A DNA stretch of 64,000 nucleotides from Pseudeuparius sepicola (GCA_963920635.1 OY987302.1:40551500-40615499), one strand, 5' to 3'. Numbered from the stretch's first letter, positions 33,814 to 46,754 are shown. A program made the numbers and translations. The notes: a model not told the origin generated them from the sequence alone.

Positions 33814-34828
33814 CTTATAGTACTCGAAGGGTTCTAGGTACATTATGGATTATATATATTTTTTAAAATAGTCCTATTCCATGACCTACTGTTATTAAGA
33901 GAAGGCGTCCAAAATTACAAAACCATGTAAGGCATTTTTTTTACAAGTGAAGTGGATAGTGCCATCGAATTGGCCATAGTTCAATACCCGTTGTACAAAA
34001 TTTCAATATTCTAAGTTCACCAAATAGGGTCAAATTTCGAAAAAAAAGGGTTTTCCAGAATACTCTCTATAAAACACTGGGCATATTTTGCTGATTTTTT
34101 TCGAGAATGGATTAACCTTTACCGTAGGTATTTTTTTTATATAGTATAGCCAGCCTGCTCGTGCAGGGTGTTTTGTAAAAAAAAATCAAATTTGACAAAG
34201 AAATCATTTATTTTATAAGATATATTTAAATGAAAAAAATTGGAATTTCACTCTATTCTATAAGTCTCCCTTGGAAAAATATATTTCATTTTAACATTTC
34301 CTTACAATTGGAGGGATCATCGTTCATCTTTAATTAACTCTGCTTTATTTAACAAGTTGAAACATCAATCAAATATTCCATGAAACAGAAATGGTATCAT
34401 TTATATATCTGACAGTTACCTAGGTGCCTAGCACCTAATGTAAAACTTTGATTTTTTTTCTTTATAGAGTGTGTCTCATTTAAGATGAAGGCACCCTTTT
34501 ATATTTTTTTGTTTTTGCTAGTATAAATTTCCGACTTGGCACTGTTGTTATAGAACTCGATGAGTTCTACATTTAGGTATATTCAACAACCACCTCCACC
34601 AACTGCTCTTCTTTTCACAGCTTGATACCAGTGGCGTATCACAAGGGATAACGCAGTTACTGAATGTCAGAAACAAAAAAAATACCGAGACCTTTTAAGA
34701 GGGAAAATACCCAAAGCAATATAAGAAATGTACGCGCAAACTAAAGTAAACAAAAACACACCTTTGACTGCAAACTTCAAATGAATATACCAAAAATGTC
34801 TGTGTGCGCCTATGGCTGGAAGCGTTAA

Positions 34829-35009
34829 ATTGTTGACTGACGTATTAATAAGACTTATCACGGCTATAGCTTCATAACCTGGAAAACAGGCGCCTATGGT
34901 CAACAATGTATTTTGCATTGTATTTTGTCTCCACGAAGCGCATGGTGAGCCAGAGAACTGTTAAATATGACAGCCGTGAGTAGTCTTTATATTAATACGT
35001 CAGTCAACG
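34829..35009. mobile_element. 181-bp MITE with 7-bp target duplication (copy 1)
   Basis: Terminal inverted repeats of the form CGTTGACTGACGTATTAATA; flanking direct repeat gttaaat (34822-34828 and 35010-35016). The interior has ATAGGCGCC and CAATGTATTTTGCATTG blocks. It is in inverse orientation to the copies at 36.4 and 39.2 kb. Confidence 0.85.
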
Positions 35010-35414
35010 GTTAAATGTTTTGAGAGTTACTAAATTGCCAATTCACATGTAAATGCTACCAACTTAAATTCCTCCCTTCATCCCTTTGCCTCTCTCACCT
35101 CCCCTCCCCCTTCCCTTCCAAGTCCTCGAATATCTTCACCTTCCTATAAACTAACCTTGGGTCTTTGACAAAATTATTACAAGTTCATTTTTTAATTTAA
35201 TAATAAGACTGCCATGGAAAGTGACACATTGGCAATTTAATAATATCAAGTTTTAAATATTTCAGTAAAGTAGCACTAACGAATGAATAATTATTTAATT
35301 CTTATGGGAAAACATTTTCTGGTAATTGATTAAACTCAGGAAAAGTTACATCAATAATTTTAATAATGCAAAAATTAACTATCAAATGTGATATCTTTCA
35401 ACTAATCCTCCGTC

Positions 35415-35945
35415 TATTCAAATACATTTTTCGATTCTTTTGCTATTCTGTTTAGCTACTCGTCGTTTCAGCATGCTGATTTCTTTACAGACTTGCCTTA
35501 TTCTGGCACAAAGTTCATCTCTATTTCTGCACCTTGATTTATAAACTTTATTTTTTACCATTCCCGATAAATAAAAATCAAGAGGTGTAATATCGGGAGA
35601 CCTCGGAGGCCACAGTTCAAAAGGACTTTTTCTTCCTACCCAGTGCATAGGAAATGTTTGGTTTAACCACTGACGAACAATCCTTGAATTGTTGATGATT
35701 CGCCATCTACAATTCGCAAATACATATCATGTCGCACATTAAGAGGAAGATTTTCAATTGCATCCCAAAATTGCCCATCAAAGAAGTTAACTAAACGATC
35801 AGCATTCAATGATTGATTAAGGAAAAAAGACCTATTATTTGGTCTCCTAAAATCCCACACCAGATTTCTGGGAATATTGGTCCTTACAATTTAAAACCCA
35901 GTGAGGATTACCTCTGGCCCAGTATCTACAGTTTTAAGATGATAA
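35415..35945 (-). pseudogene. Mariner/IS630-type transposase remnant
   Basis: Read on the minus strand: IWCGILGDQIIG-like start (a variant of VWCGILGD; the middle codons need a frame change near 35860), then NADRLVNFFDGQFWDAIENLPLNVRHDMY, a frameshift near 35700, INNSRIVRQWLNQTFPMHWVGR, and WPPRSPDITPLDFYLSGMVKNKVY. The WPPRSPD.TPLDF motif with its Asp is the C-terminal catalytic signature of mariner-like DDE/D transposases. The N-terminal half is missing. No ends were assigned. Inactive. Confidence 0.78.
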
Positions 35946-35968
35946 ACCCTATCAGTGGTGAATGTAGC

Positions 35969-36170
35969 CAGAGCCGGACTGGACCATCAGATCGGCCTGG
36001 GCCACGGCTTCCAACCAGCCCCTCTGTACCTATAGACCTTGCCTGCGGCGTATTGGCGTATTTAAAGAAAAGTCCAAAGCCCCCCCCCAATGTATGGGCT
36101 ATCGATTTAGGGTCAAATATTTACATAAACATTTTCTTACTTGTTAATTAAATTATAATTTTCTACTAAA
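35969..36170. mobile_element. hAT terminal fragment, same family as the 31-33.8 kb element
   Basis: Starts CAGAGCCGGACTGGACCATC and is the inverted counterpart of 33.61-33.81 kb, with shared CTTCCAACCAGCCCCTCTGT and CAATGT.TGGG.TAT blocks. No partner end was found; probably a truncated non-autonomous copy. Confidence 0.6.
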
Positions 36171-36423
36171 AACACCTATCTTTGGTATGACCAAGACGTT
36201 CGTTGGTTTGTTATACGTAGTAAGCAAAGGTATTGTTATTAACCCATAGCGGTTATAGTAGTTTGCAATTTGCTACACTACTGCTACTGGAATACGTAAC
36301 CACCCACGACTCTCGAACTAAACATAGGGTAAGTAAAAATATACATAAGTGTGTACCTAGGAGCAAACAAAGCACAAAATCATTTATATAGTTTACAAGT
36401 TTTGCAAAATTGAAAATTGAAAA

Positions 36424-36518
36424 CACAATGCAAAATACATTGTTGACCATAGGCGCCATCTACTTTCCAGGACATGAAACTATAGCCGTGAGAAGTCTTA
36501 TTAATACGTCAGTCAACG
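36424..36518. mobile_element. Truncated copy of the 181-bp MITE
   Basis: From ACACAATGCAAAATACATTG to CGTCAGTCAACG it matches the right half of the 39219-39398 copy; the left half is absent. Confidence 0.75.
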
Positions 36519-36902
36519 CTTTTAGTTCGCAAAATATTGTTGATTTGTCTCTGCCTGCCAAAACTCATACGAATATGCCTCTAACCATAAGCTTCTGGTA
36601 ATAATCTTAATGGAACAGCAGTTGTTAATAATTTTTTTCCGGACGAAATGAATGATTAGTCATCAAAATGTGCCTTGCAAATTTGTATACGTTTATGTGC
36701 CTCTTCAGGGGCAATATTCACAAATTTATGGTCTTTGGCGACTTTGCTGACATTTGCAATAATTGTAATATTTTTATTTACAACAAAGGAAAAACACACC
36801 TGTGAGATGTTGACTTTATATTATTCAACATATATAATATTATGCATAATACGAGTATTATGTAATAATATAATAATATTTCGATGACTATAGAAATAAT
36901 TC

Positions 36903-37256
36903 ATTGCCAACAGAAAGTGAGGTTAGATTTCGTATTTTTTTATGTTGTATAGCATAAAATCTAATAACATTTTACCTGGCAAAATTTTAGTACAAACATT
37001 TCTGTCTTAATTTGAACCGTAAGATCTTATAAACAGTGTTTTGTTTTATAGGTTATGAAAACCTTGGGGAAAATCTCAGAGAAATAATTATTTCTCTGAG
37101 GGGAAAATAATAATTCCAGTATGCTTTTAAGATCTTATGATTAAAATGAAGACAGAAATGTTTGTACTAAATTTTTGCTAGGTAAAATGTTATTAGATTT
37201 TATGCTATACAACTTAAAAAAATATTAAATCTAACCTCACTTTCTCTGTGGGCAAT
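36903..37256. mobile_element. 354-bp palindromic MITE (family shared with 42.7 kb)
   Basis: Arms of about 150 bp carry AAAGTGAGGTTAGATTTCG, CATAAAATCTAATAACATTT, TACCTGGCAAAATTTTAGTA and their complements; the centre holds TCTCAGAGAAATAATTATTTCTCTGAG. The second copy is at 42721-43077. Confidence 0.85.
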
Positions 37257-37388
37257 AAGACATTTTTCGTATACGTCAAACTAAATTTTACCTTTCAGGG
37301 TCTTTAGGAATTCGAAAAAAGGACACACAGTCTTTTGAATTGCTTTTACAGCCATCCGCACTGCAATAAGAACCGTGATAAACCATCA

Positions 37389-37795
37389 CTACTCAAAATT
37401 GGCAACGCTCGGAATCGCCCGCTCAGCGGGATATTGATCGAGGGCTAAGGCGAAGGAAGCGGGATCGGACAGGGGGAAATATTTGTTTACACAGGCGAAG
37501 TGAGCGGACTTATAGTATTCTCTAGACTTTGATACAAGTACAGTACAAGTGCAGCCCAACTGCTGGAGCGGCGGGCGGGCTGAGACCGAAGCGATGTTGC
37601 CAATTAGAAACATTGCAGCATCGCTGTCGAGTTTACGGCCACGAAGGTGCTATGCAGCGGCCAGCGGTCGCGAGTCGCGACCGTCTGTCTACTGTTGCGA
37701 CCAATATATCCACCCCCTGCCACCTGTGACCGAACCCCAAACCAAACGATATCAGGATATCGTTCCTGGCTAATATTTACTTGAGACGATAAATC
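37389..37795 (-). repeat. Diverged fragment of the 860-bp repeat family
   Basis: Inverted match to the middle of the 25-27.6 kb units: GTACAAGTGCAG, TTGCCAATTAGAAACAT, ATCGCTGTCGAGTTTACGGCC and CGCGAGTCGCGACCGTCTGT in corresponding order (minus strand), ending with GATATC..GATATCG sequence. About 400 bp are preserved. Confidence 0.7.
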
Positions 37796-38334
37796 TCGAA
37801 GGCTCATGTATGGATTTGCTTGATTGGCCGCCAATATATCATTATCCTCAGGATGCGAGGTTGATGAATTTTAATAACACTGCCAGTTTCATTGAAAAGA
37901 GCATTTTTAGCGGCTGATTTTCCATAAGTAATGGGAGCACTAAAACTCGGTATATGGAGTTATTCGTGAGGTCATAGCAGGCTGCGGGGATGCACCTGAC
38001 ATTTAAGTTGAATATACCTAAATGTAGAACTCATTGAGTTCTATAACAGTGCCAGGTCAGAAATTTATATATCAAAACAAAAATGCGCTGTATATATATT
38101 TTAAATAAATGATTTTTTCTTAAAATTTGGACTTTTTCATGCACTACATATAGCTATAGGTACTATGTAAAATACCTTAGGCAAAGCTTAATTCATTCCC
38201 GAAAAAATATGACTAAAATATGCCCGGTGGTTTATACAGGGTACCCCGAAAACCCAACCTGTATTAACTTCGAGTACCTATTGAAATTTTGCACCGAGGT
38301 GCGGGTCTGAGAGGGAAGTCATGTACACTTGCAG

Positions 38335-38455
38335 GGAATTCCAAAGGAAGTTTCAGGAAGTTCAACAAAGTTTGAGGAAGTTTCGGGAAATCCGGGGAAG
38401 TTGGGTGAAATCAAAGGAAGTCACAGGGAAGTCCGGGGAAGTCCATAGCTTTGGA
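38335..38455. repeat. Degenerate GGAAGT tandem repeat
   Basis: Roughly nine spaced copies of GGAAGT(T/C) in 120 bp, in units of about 13-15 bp such as GAGGAAGTTTCGG and GGGGAAGT. Simple purine-rich repeat; no function implied. Confidence 0.6.
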
Positions 38456-38925
38456 CGAGTCCATTTTCCTAAAAACGAGGTCGTTGCATTCTAACTTAAC
38501 TATTTAGTTAAAAGTAAGAAACGTTCACAAGATACATAGCAGCTCAGTACTACATGTTTTAGTGTTTTAGTTCATGTGACGAAATTAGGCCTTTTTGGCT
38601 TTGGATTTTTGTCAAATCCTGTATATGAATTTTTTGTTGTCCACCCTATGCTATTTGAGAAAAAAATCTGTGACTTAAAACAATGAAATTATTAAGGTCT
38701 TTCCTATGTTTTGTCACACCCTATGAATTTTGTTGTCCACCCTGTACCTATGCCGTTAGGTCCTTTCAGCTTTAATAAGTTTTTGATTCACTCTGTATAC
38801 ATTTTTGACATGTAAGTTGCTTTTGAGACACCCTGTATTTTCCTTATTCTTAATTCTGTGACGTCACCGAGATTCTAGTTTATACCATTTTAAGGTAATA
38901 TTTTCAAATGCCTTGATGGCTCAAT
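38456..38925. other. No gene; repeated TTGTTGTCCACCCT motif
   Basis: TTTTGTTGTCCACCCT recurs at about 38631 and 38728 and ACACCCTGTA at 38829, remnants of CAGGGTG-tipped repeats. Nothing else was recognised. Confidence 0.3.
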
Positions 38926-38998
38926 TGGTTAGAGCGTCTACCTTGTAAATCGATGGTCGCAGGTTCGAACCCTGGCGATTTTTTTTATTTTCGAAATT
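38925..38998 (+). other. tRNA-Thr-derived pseudogene or SINE head
   Basis: TGGCTCAATTGGTTAGAGC (D arm, box A), an anticodon loop CTTGTAA (would read TGT, Thr) and CAGGTTCGAACCCTG (T arm, box B) are in order with near-normal spacing. The 5' acceptor GCCTTGA does not pair with the 3' CGATTTT and the anticodon stem is broken, so it is not a working tRNA. A T run follows. Confidence 0.6.
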
Positions 38999-39218
38999 TT
39001 GAATTTGGCGCCAGAACCACGTGCCGATGCGCGTGTCATGGGTTAGAGAGCTGTGATTGGCCAGCGAAGTTTTGGGGAAATCCACCAGAACTTCCCTTTC
39101 AGAGGGAAGTTTTGTACGTTTTTTGACCAGAGAACCGCCCCTCGTTTTGCACCAAAGGTTTTGAAGTATGGCCAATTCGATGGGACTATCCATTTTATTC
39201 TTAAAAAAGGCCTAATAT

Positions 39219-39398
39219 CGTTGACTGACATATTAATAAAGACTGCTCACGGCTGTCATGTTTGACAGTTCTCTGGCTCACCATGCGCTTCCCGGAGACA
39301 AAATACAATGCAAAATACATTGTTGACCATAGGCGCCATCTACTTTCCAGGACATGAAACTATAGCCGTGAGGAGTCTTATTAATACGTCAGTCAACG
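39219..39398. mobile_element. 180-bp MITE with 7-bp target duplication (copy 2)
   Basis: Terminal repeats CGTTGACTGAC(A/G)TATTAATA; direct repeat ctaatat on both sides (39212-39218 and 39399-39405). Same family as 34829-35009. Confidence 0.88.
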
Positions 39399-39723
39399 CT
39401 AATATTGTTTTGAAATTTTTGGGTGTCTTCTTTTAATAAGAGTAGGCGATGGAATAGGACTAATTAAAAAAATTATGACCCAAAATGTTGAGTTCTTCCA
39501 GCAGAAAAAGTTTTTGAACATCGGCAACATTTCGAAAAATACGAAAAGGCCATGACTGAAAGTGAAAACTGTATATAAAAAATTAAGAAAAAATTATCCA
39601 AACTAGGTAGGTACTTTACATAATGTTAGTAGATTATGCCATTCACCATCAACAGACTGTATAGCTAATACAATGATGTCTTCTTGATGTTTTATTTTGA
39701 CGTCACTTATTGATCATATTATA

Positions 39724-40214
39724 CAGTGACCGGCAGAAAGTTGGACACAAATGGAAAACTTTTTTATTATTATTTTATTCTCAGAAAATTTTTTTCTTGA
39801 TAAAAGTTGGTGCATCATTTCAAACTCAAAACGCACATATCAAAGTTTAAATATATCTTTTTGGATATGAGGTAGATTCAAAAATGTCAAAATAACTCAA
39901 GAGTAAAGTACCCTTATTTTTTAAAATACAGTAAAAAGTTACTTACAAAAGTTGTTTGGAATCAAAGGTTGATGTCAGATTTGAAGCCACAGCCACCTAG
40001 TAAAAAAAAAATAAATTTAACTTTTTTTGTATTTTTTCGACCACCCTGTGTATTACAAAAAAACAAAATACCGCAAGCGCAGTTTATCATCGGATAACAC
40101 ATGAATTTGCTACTAAACTTTAATTTTGTTCGATTAGCAGCTATAAATTTAAATTAATCGAAATCAAAGTTTAAAAATATTAAATTAATGTGTCCAACTT
40201 TCTGTCGGTCCCTG
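39724..40214. mobile_element. Tc1-type MITE, 491 bp, TA target
   Basis: Tips CAGTGACCGGCAGAAAGTTG (left) and, inverted, CAGGGACCGACAGAAAGTTG (right), continuing GACACA, each flanked by TA. This is the classic Tc1-like end. The interior has no transposase. Confidence 0.88.
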
Positions 40215-40584
40215 TATATATTGAAGTGATTTTTTCATCACTTGATGTCATTTACCAATTGAACACCTAAAAATGACATGAAAGATTGGCATCTGTCTGC
40301 GAGCTGGGCAGTGAGGGCCCATTTTTGTTCAAATGTACCTTCCAAAAATATGACTTAAATAACAAATAAGATTAACTAGGTTCAAAGTCACGAGAAGCCT
40401 GACAAGGTTCCCAAAAAAGATCTTTTCAGAAAACAGTTTGTTTTCTTTTTGAAGTGTTAATGCTTCTATTTGTTTTTGTTTTTAACCCTTTCAGGGCGGC
40501 ACTATTTTATGCATGCTGTGTCGGATGGATGGCACTTTGTTTAATGCCGGCCTTGTTTATGGATACTCTATACCTTTTCAACCT

Positions 40585-40762
40585 CAAATTGGGAATAATA
40601 AATTTCAAATTGGGAATAAACAACTTCAAATTGAGAATAGTCAACTTAAAATTGGGATTAATCAATTTCAAATTGGGAATAGACAACTGCAAATTGGGAA
40701 TAGTCAATATCAAATTGAGAATAAACAATTTCAAATTGGGAATATTCAATATTAAATTGAAA
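40585..40762. repeat. 21-bp tandem array, left member of an inverted pair
   Basis: About eight copies of AAATTGGGAATAATCAATTTC-type units of 21 bp. Because 21 is a multiple of three, all frames on both strands stay open (for example NFKLGIN repeats), producing ORFs that are not genes. The inverse array lies 400 bp to the right. Confidence 0.85.
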
Positions 40763-41170
40763 ATCAATAATAACTTCATGAAATAAAACCACTTATCAAC
40801 AAGAACAGCTCAATTTGTTAACTAAAGTTTATAATATTAAGCAAAATTTCAACTGCCTGGTAATTTTCAAAAAGACTTTGCCACAAATCTTAGAAAGAAT
40901 ACAAAGACCAAATCATTTATTGCAACTAAATTCAGCTTATAGACATTAGAAAGTATAAATAGTGCAAAATAACATAAATAATAAATTAAGTGTAGCGAGT
41001 TGCACCAGATTTATAGGAAATATACAGAGATACGTATACCAGAAATATTAAATGATAGACAAGGATTAAATATATGGCAAAAATATGATATTTTAAATTC
41101 AATAATTAGGTACATATTGTGTGTTTACTTAGATATGATATAAGTAATTAAAATATTGTTTAACATGAAG

Positions 41171-41362
41171 TTTTCTATTCCCAATTTGAAATTGATTAAT
41201 CCCAATTTGAAGTTGACTATTCTCAATTTGAAGTTGTTTATTCCCAATTTGAAATTGATTATTCCCAATTTGAAATTGATTAATCCCAATTTGAAGTTGA
41301 CTATTCTCAATTTGAAGTTGTTTATTCCCAATTTGAAATTGATTATTCCCAATTTGAAGTTG
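41171..41362. repeat. 21-bp tandem array, right member of the inverted pair
   Basis: About nine copies of the same 21-bp unit in inverse orientation (GATTATTCCCAATTTGAAAT). With 40585-40762 it forms arms of subrepeats around a 400-bp AT-rich spacer, a small Foldback-like structure. Confidence 0.85.
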
Positions 41363-41365
41363 AAA

Positions 41366-42304
41366 AGGAGTAGTTAGCTAATGACTGACACTGACATTTT
41401 TGGGGCACAATGGGCCCATGGTCGCCTATGTGCCGGGCCAATCTCAGGCGGCCACCCCCATCCAAGTTAGATAGATCGACACTGACATAAGTTTATGAGA
41501 GAAATAGAGTACCTAGGTACAGGGGACAGATTCTGTAAAAATTAAAGTTGCCCTGCTATTTTTTGGTACATTTTAATATAAGATTATATTAGTAGGCAAT
41601 GACTGAGTCACTTTTATTGTTGACACCATCTGTTGCTTGCATCCATTCTACACTGTCACACATTCATTGGCTAACTAGTTTCCATAAACAAGGGTGACAG
41701 GTAGACAGGTGTCATATATAAATGTCACATGATATGGCATTCGAACATTTCTCCCTCAGTACAAAATCTTATGAGCTGTCATCGTAAACACAGGGAATCT
41801 CACTTCTATGCACTTCTATGCCACTGCTGACAATCAGCCAGACTCTGCTGCTGTCGGATACAATATCTACCACTGACAGATATATCATACACTCGTCTGT
41901 ACGGTATATCGACGATAACTAGTCACTATATTCTTGACTTGCCACCCATACGGCAAGTATATTTTTATTGTTTGATACTTATGACTATGACAATGGTCCG
42001 TCGGACGTGTTTAGCATTGTCATATAAACTCCCGAACAAAATTAACCCGCCAACATAATAAATCCCCACAAAATTTGCATTTAAAAAAAAAAATTAATGG
42101 AAACTAAATGGGAAGCAACAAATTGCATTAATTAATTAGTTTAACAGTAGTAAATGTCTAAAGCCCGCTATTTATATTCTTGGCAGACACGCAAAATAAT
42201 TTAAAATATAATTTGAAATTTTGTATCTTTATATATCGGTAAGGAAGCTGTATGCCAAATTTCTGTTTGGCAGGTATATAGATCAGTCCTACTGAAAGCG
42301 TAAT
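41366..42304. other. No gene or repeat identified
   Basis: Only short frames. GGGCCCATGG lies in a short GC-rich patch at 41410-41460. Confidence 0.3.
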
Positions 42305-43845
42305 TAACATAAAATCATCATTCAAAAAATGATATTGTAGTAAAAATTAAGGGAAATTCGATGATGTACTCTGATTTTGTATACGGGGGTCGGTAAAAAA
42401 GTTATCGCGAAAAAACATTTTATGCAAAAAAATTTTTTAGCTACACAACCATTAGAGATTCTTCAAGTAGTATTCCTGAATATTTAGTTTTTTGAAATGA
42501 CTTCTGGTTATAGCGGAAATGAAAGTGATTTTCTCTATTTTACAACTTACACATTCCATTATAGGATTCCTTTTTTAATTCTGATTCCAACGATATAAAA
42601 TTTGACCTATTTATATCCAACCGTTTCCGAGATATTTAACAGAGAAGCTGCATTAAACTAGATACATAGTCTCATGGTCAGTGTCCAAAATTTTGTTGCT
42701 AAAGCTGTTACTAGTGTCAGTTTAAGAGGGGGTTGCCGACAGCGAAAGTGACGTTAGATTTCGTATTTTTTTAAGTTGTATAGCATAAAATCTAATAACA
42801 TTTTACCTGGCAAAAATTTAGTACAAACATCTCTGTCTTCATTTTATTCATAAGATATTACAAGCAGTGTTTTCTTTTATAGGTTATGAAAACCTTGGGA
42901 AAAATAATAATTCCAGTGCATATGCTTTTAAGATCTTATCATTAAAATGAAGATAGAGATGTTTGTACTAAATTTTTGCCAGGTAAAATGTTATTAGATT
43001 TTATGATATACAACTTAAAAAAATACGAAATCTAACGTCACTTTCGCTGTCGGCAACCCCCTCTTAAATAAAATTCGTTCTTTCTCGTCCTCACTAATTC
43101 TAAACCCAATTTTTCTCTTGCTAAGCACACTGCCTATCGATCTTAATCTTCGATACAGCTTACATATACATGAAGCACTCGGAACATTTCTATTTCGATA
43201 TTTGCGAGAATACTACCTCAAAGTTTCTACATGTCTGATAAAGACCTTTAAAAAGTCACAGCATTCTTCTTTCAAAAACATTTTTTAAAACTTTAACTAG
43301 TAACAGCTTCAGTAACAAAATTTTAAGACTAATGTGACAGGTAAATAGAAATATTAACTTATAGAGCCTACCTGATTGTCAGTTTTATTATCATTGCTGA
43401 CTTGATTGTCATAAATTTGGTTTTATTGTTTGGCCTACTCGGATAGAACATCAGACACTGACCATGAGACAATGTATCTAGTTTAATGGAGCTATTCTGA
43501 TAAATATCTCGGAAACAGTTGGAGATAAATAGGTTAAATTATGTATTGTTGGACTCGGAATTAAAAAAGGAAACCTATAATGGGTAAATGGAATGTGTAA
43601 GTTGTAAAATAGAGAAAATCGCTTTCATTTCCGTTATAACCAGAAGTTATTTCAAAAAACTAAATCTTCAGGAATACTACTTGAAGGTTCTATAATGGTT
43701 GTGCAGGTAATTTTTTTTTATTTTGCAAAAAATGTTTTTTCGCGATAACTTTTTTATCGACCCGAGTATACAAAATCCGAGTAAACCACCGAATTCCCCT
43801 TAATTTTTACTACAATATCATTTTTGGAATGATGATTTTATGTTA
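42305..43845. mobile_element. Fold-back element interrupted by a MITE
   Basis: ACATAAAATCATCATTC..AAAATGATATTGTAGTAAAAATTAAGGG (42308-42352) pairs with its complement at 43795-43845; also GTTATCGCGAAAAAACATTT (42401) and GAAATGACTTCTGGTTATA (42495) with 43650-43750, and CATGGTCAGTGTC (42673) with 43455-43470. Arms of about 400 bp; the family is unassigned. Confidence 0.75.
42721..43077. mobile_element. Palindromic MITE nested in the fold-back element
   Basis: Tips TTTAAGAGGGGGTTGCCGAC, exactly inverted at the right end; arms about 150 bp, same family as 36903-37256. Insertion into the loop of the larger fold-back is clear from the outer arms. Confidence 0.88.
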
Positions 43846-46754
43846 ACCTGTCTCCTCGTAACGCACTTTTTCCACTTAGATGGGCCACCCTGTACCTACT
43901 TAACAAGGTTTCAAATAATTTTTGAGCCGTGGGATAGGTACCATAATAATACATTATGGCAGAAGGACCTATCTAAACTGATAATATAATTATTCTAGGT
44001 CACATCATACCTATACTGCCCTGTTTAATGAAAACATCATATACAGGGTGACTTTTATAAATGTTTGATTAGAAGATTATTGGGATGGAAATTAAATTTT
44101 GATTTCAAATTTTGAGGTTTCATATAAGAGGTTAGGAGCTCGATTTTTAAAATATTTTCGAGATGGTGGCACTTCCAGAAAAACCGGAAGTTAGTACTAA
44201 CTTTGTTATTTTAAATGGAACACCCTATATATTATTACATTTTTTTAAGTCCTTATAAAATTCTATGTCAACTTCATAAATTCATATGTGTAATTATCTC
44301 TAACCGTTTTGAAGATATTCTCACTTTTATGATTTTTTTTGAGAGATGACTTGGCGCAGTTAACTAGCTGTATGTTTTAACTACAATTAATTGAAAAACT
44401 AATATTTTGCAAATTGATACTCAATATGAAGGGTCACGCGAATCTGAAGATAAAGCTTTAAAATATTGTACTTAGGGTGTTCAGAAATTGATGTCCAATA
44501 TTGGTCATTAAAAATTGTTCATTGCATTCCTCTTAAAAAATGGTGCTAAAACGTAAATACTATTAAATTATCTGCAATTGATGGTTCTAGAGTTATTTCA
44601 TTAAAACCCATATTTCTTCACTTGCTCAGAAATTTGTTCTTACTCGATCGTAGGATGCCATGGAAAACAAATGATTTGACATTTCTGCATTTCTGTATTT
44701 TTATTTCCAATTTTCGTGTTTCTGCAGTAGGCCTGGGGCGTCGATTTTGGATCATCCTGTAGGTACATTTACTCTCAAGCCATTTTACATTTTTTGTACT
44801 ACCCTTGCATTTTTATTGTTGCGGCTCGCATCGGAAAAACCGAAATTTATGCGCCCTGCTTGAATCTTGGTGGCGGTGGGCCCCTAGCAGCTCTGGGCCC
44901 GTGTTCACCGCACACTCTGAACACCCTGTAGTGACGCCACTGGATAATTGAGATTTTGTGTTGTGTCTCCTGCCATCTTCCAAAATAATTTCGCTATGGC
45001 TCAAAAAAAGAAAATTTCTGGTAATCTCCTGACATTTTCGGCATAATTTTAGGTAGAGACGTAGAGAACCATTTCTCGTGGGAAAAAGCTTAATATCTCG
45101 AAATTTCCTTTTTGAAAATCCGAAAAAATGTTAAATCTCTTAAGCAGACCTGCCTCTCACTTCCCATCGTTTTCGTTTTCCTCGCCCCACGACACTATTT
45201 AAGAACCTTTTTCGACTTGGTCACTGCGGAGACAGTTTTAAGGGGCCACTGTACCACCCGAAATATATTTTCCTCTTTAATTGAGCCCTTGGACTACGAT
45301 TAGTTACGGGCGTCAGGTGTTTATCAAAGCATAAGCTGAATGTTGTTAGCTTTTAGTTGGAACACCCTGTATGTGGTATAGAATTCATACGAAACATCAA
45401 AAACTAGACAAACATATACAAAAATTCTTCGAAGGTTAGTAAATTCAAGAAAATGATTGTCAAATAAATTAAAATTTTTAATTTCACCGTACACATCAAA
45501 ACATATGCGAATAATGTCTTCACACAATATAAATCCTTTTCATACGCCTTTCCCAGCGCATTCGCCAAATTTGCAAATTATTGCATCTAGAAGAATACCC
45601 TAGCAGCGTTGGAAAACCTTCAGTGGCTATTCTGTGCCTTCAGTCAACGCTAGCAGTGTTTAGGTTTTACTCGTTCGGCTATGACTCTAGTTTTACGGGT
45701 AGGAATTAAAAGCGGTTTCAGAATAAGGTGAGAACTGGATTGTATCTAGTTATTAATTTGTTGTGGGAAAACTGCTATAGCGATGAAGTTAAAAATAATC
45801 AAGAAACAAGTGGGGAAAAGTGCCCAAAAATGAATAAGACATCAAAATTTAAAAGCAAAAGGGCACTTTTCCACACTTTTTTTAGCAAAAAAAAATAGTA
45901 GGCGTAGAATTTTGAAATTTTGTACAATGGCTCTGTTTTTCATTCTGAACAACTTCTTGATAACATTTTGCCCTAACTCCTATAGGAAAGGCACTTTACG
46001 AAGTATCCAAAGCATACTTGATATTTCGAAACTAAAATTATGTCACAAATTACTTTCAAACCAAGCAGCGTGCGCAAATTGCAACTCGATTTTTTTTCTT
46101 TTACAAGAGTCGTTTCACCTATCCTAAGTACACACTGCATGTAAATTTGAAAAATCAAAACAAATATATGTTGTTCCATTAAAAAAAAAAAAACAAATGT
46201 ATGGTTTCGTTAATTGGATCAAGCGGATATGTTCCCGTTATAAGTTCCCTCACTAAAGTAAATAAAGGTTGCCTTTATTTATTTCATTTTTCTATGCCAT
46301 ACAGTTTTTGATTTCCCTGTGTGCTTTTTTATATTATGTAGTTCCCCCTAGATCCGGGCCCGTCAATAGTAGGTTGGACTTTGCACAAGGTCGATTAAAG
46401 TTTATATTTGCCCATTTCATATTATCATTTTGTACAAATGTTAAAATATTACAGGTCTGGAAGGCAAGATTATGGAGATAATGCGGTGGGGTTGAAAAGA
46501 GAGCAACATATATGTATGTTACCTAAAGGCAAAAATTACCCCTGAGCATAAGATTAAATCTACATATTACGATATCTCTTGTACGTTAAATGAATTCGAT
46601 GTACGGATTTTTTATACTAGTGCTTGTACACCCAGGAACTAAAAAAATATTTGTAATATTTATATCTGGTTCTCTGCTTGATCCATTTTTGTTATATCTC
46701 CTACAGAGTAAGAATTTTACAAACTACTAGTAACACAAAAAATATAAACAGCTG
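43846..46754. other. Gene-free stretch with scattered repeat tips
   Basis: CAGGGTG-type tips occur at 44044 (ATACAGGGTGACTT) and, inverted, at 44221 and 45361-45372, but no complete element could be closed. A hairpin AAAAGTGCCC / GGGCACTTTT spans 45797-45870. No frame shows a known motif. Confidence 0.3.

Larger units (their letters stand above)
33900..38260. repeat. Nested inverted-repeat region
   Basis: Left segments at 33900-34200 and 34490-34580 (CACTGTTGTTATAGAACTCG, GAGTTCTACATTTAGGTATA) recur inverted at 38018-38100 and 38150-38250. GGCCATA.TTCAA and GATAGTGCCATCGAATTGG (33957-33980) recur inverted at about 39165-39190. This is a large palindromic element later filled by other insertions (MITEs, mariner relic, hAT end). 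Its true borders were not fixed. Confidence 0.45.

Noticed and set aside
38925..38998. Functional tRNA-Thr gene
   Set aside because: D and T arms are good, but the acceptor and anticodon stems do not pair; called a tRNA-derived relic.
40454..41377. Several 70-110 codon frames of NFKLGIN / NLKLFIP repeats on both strands
   Set aside because: By-product of 21-bp tandem arrays in inverse orientation, not proteins.
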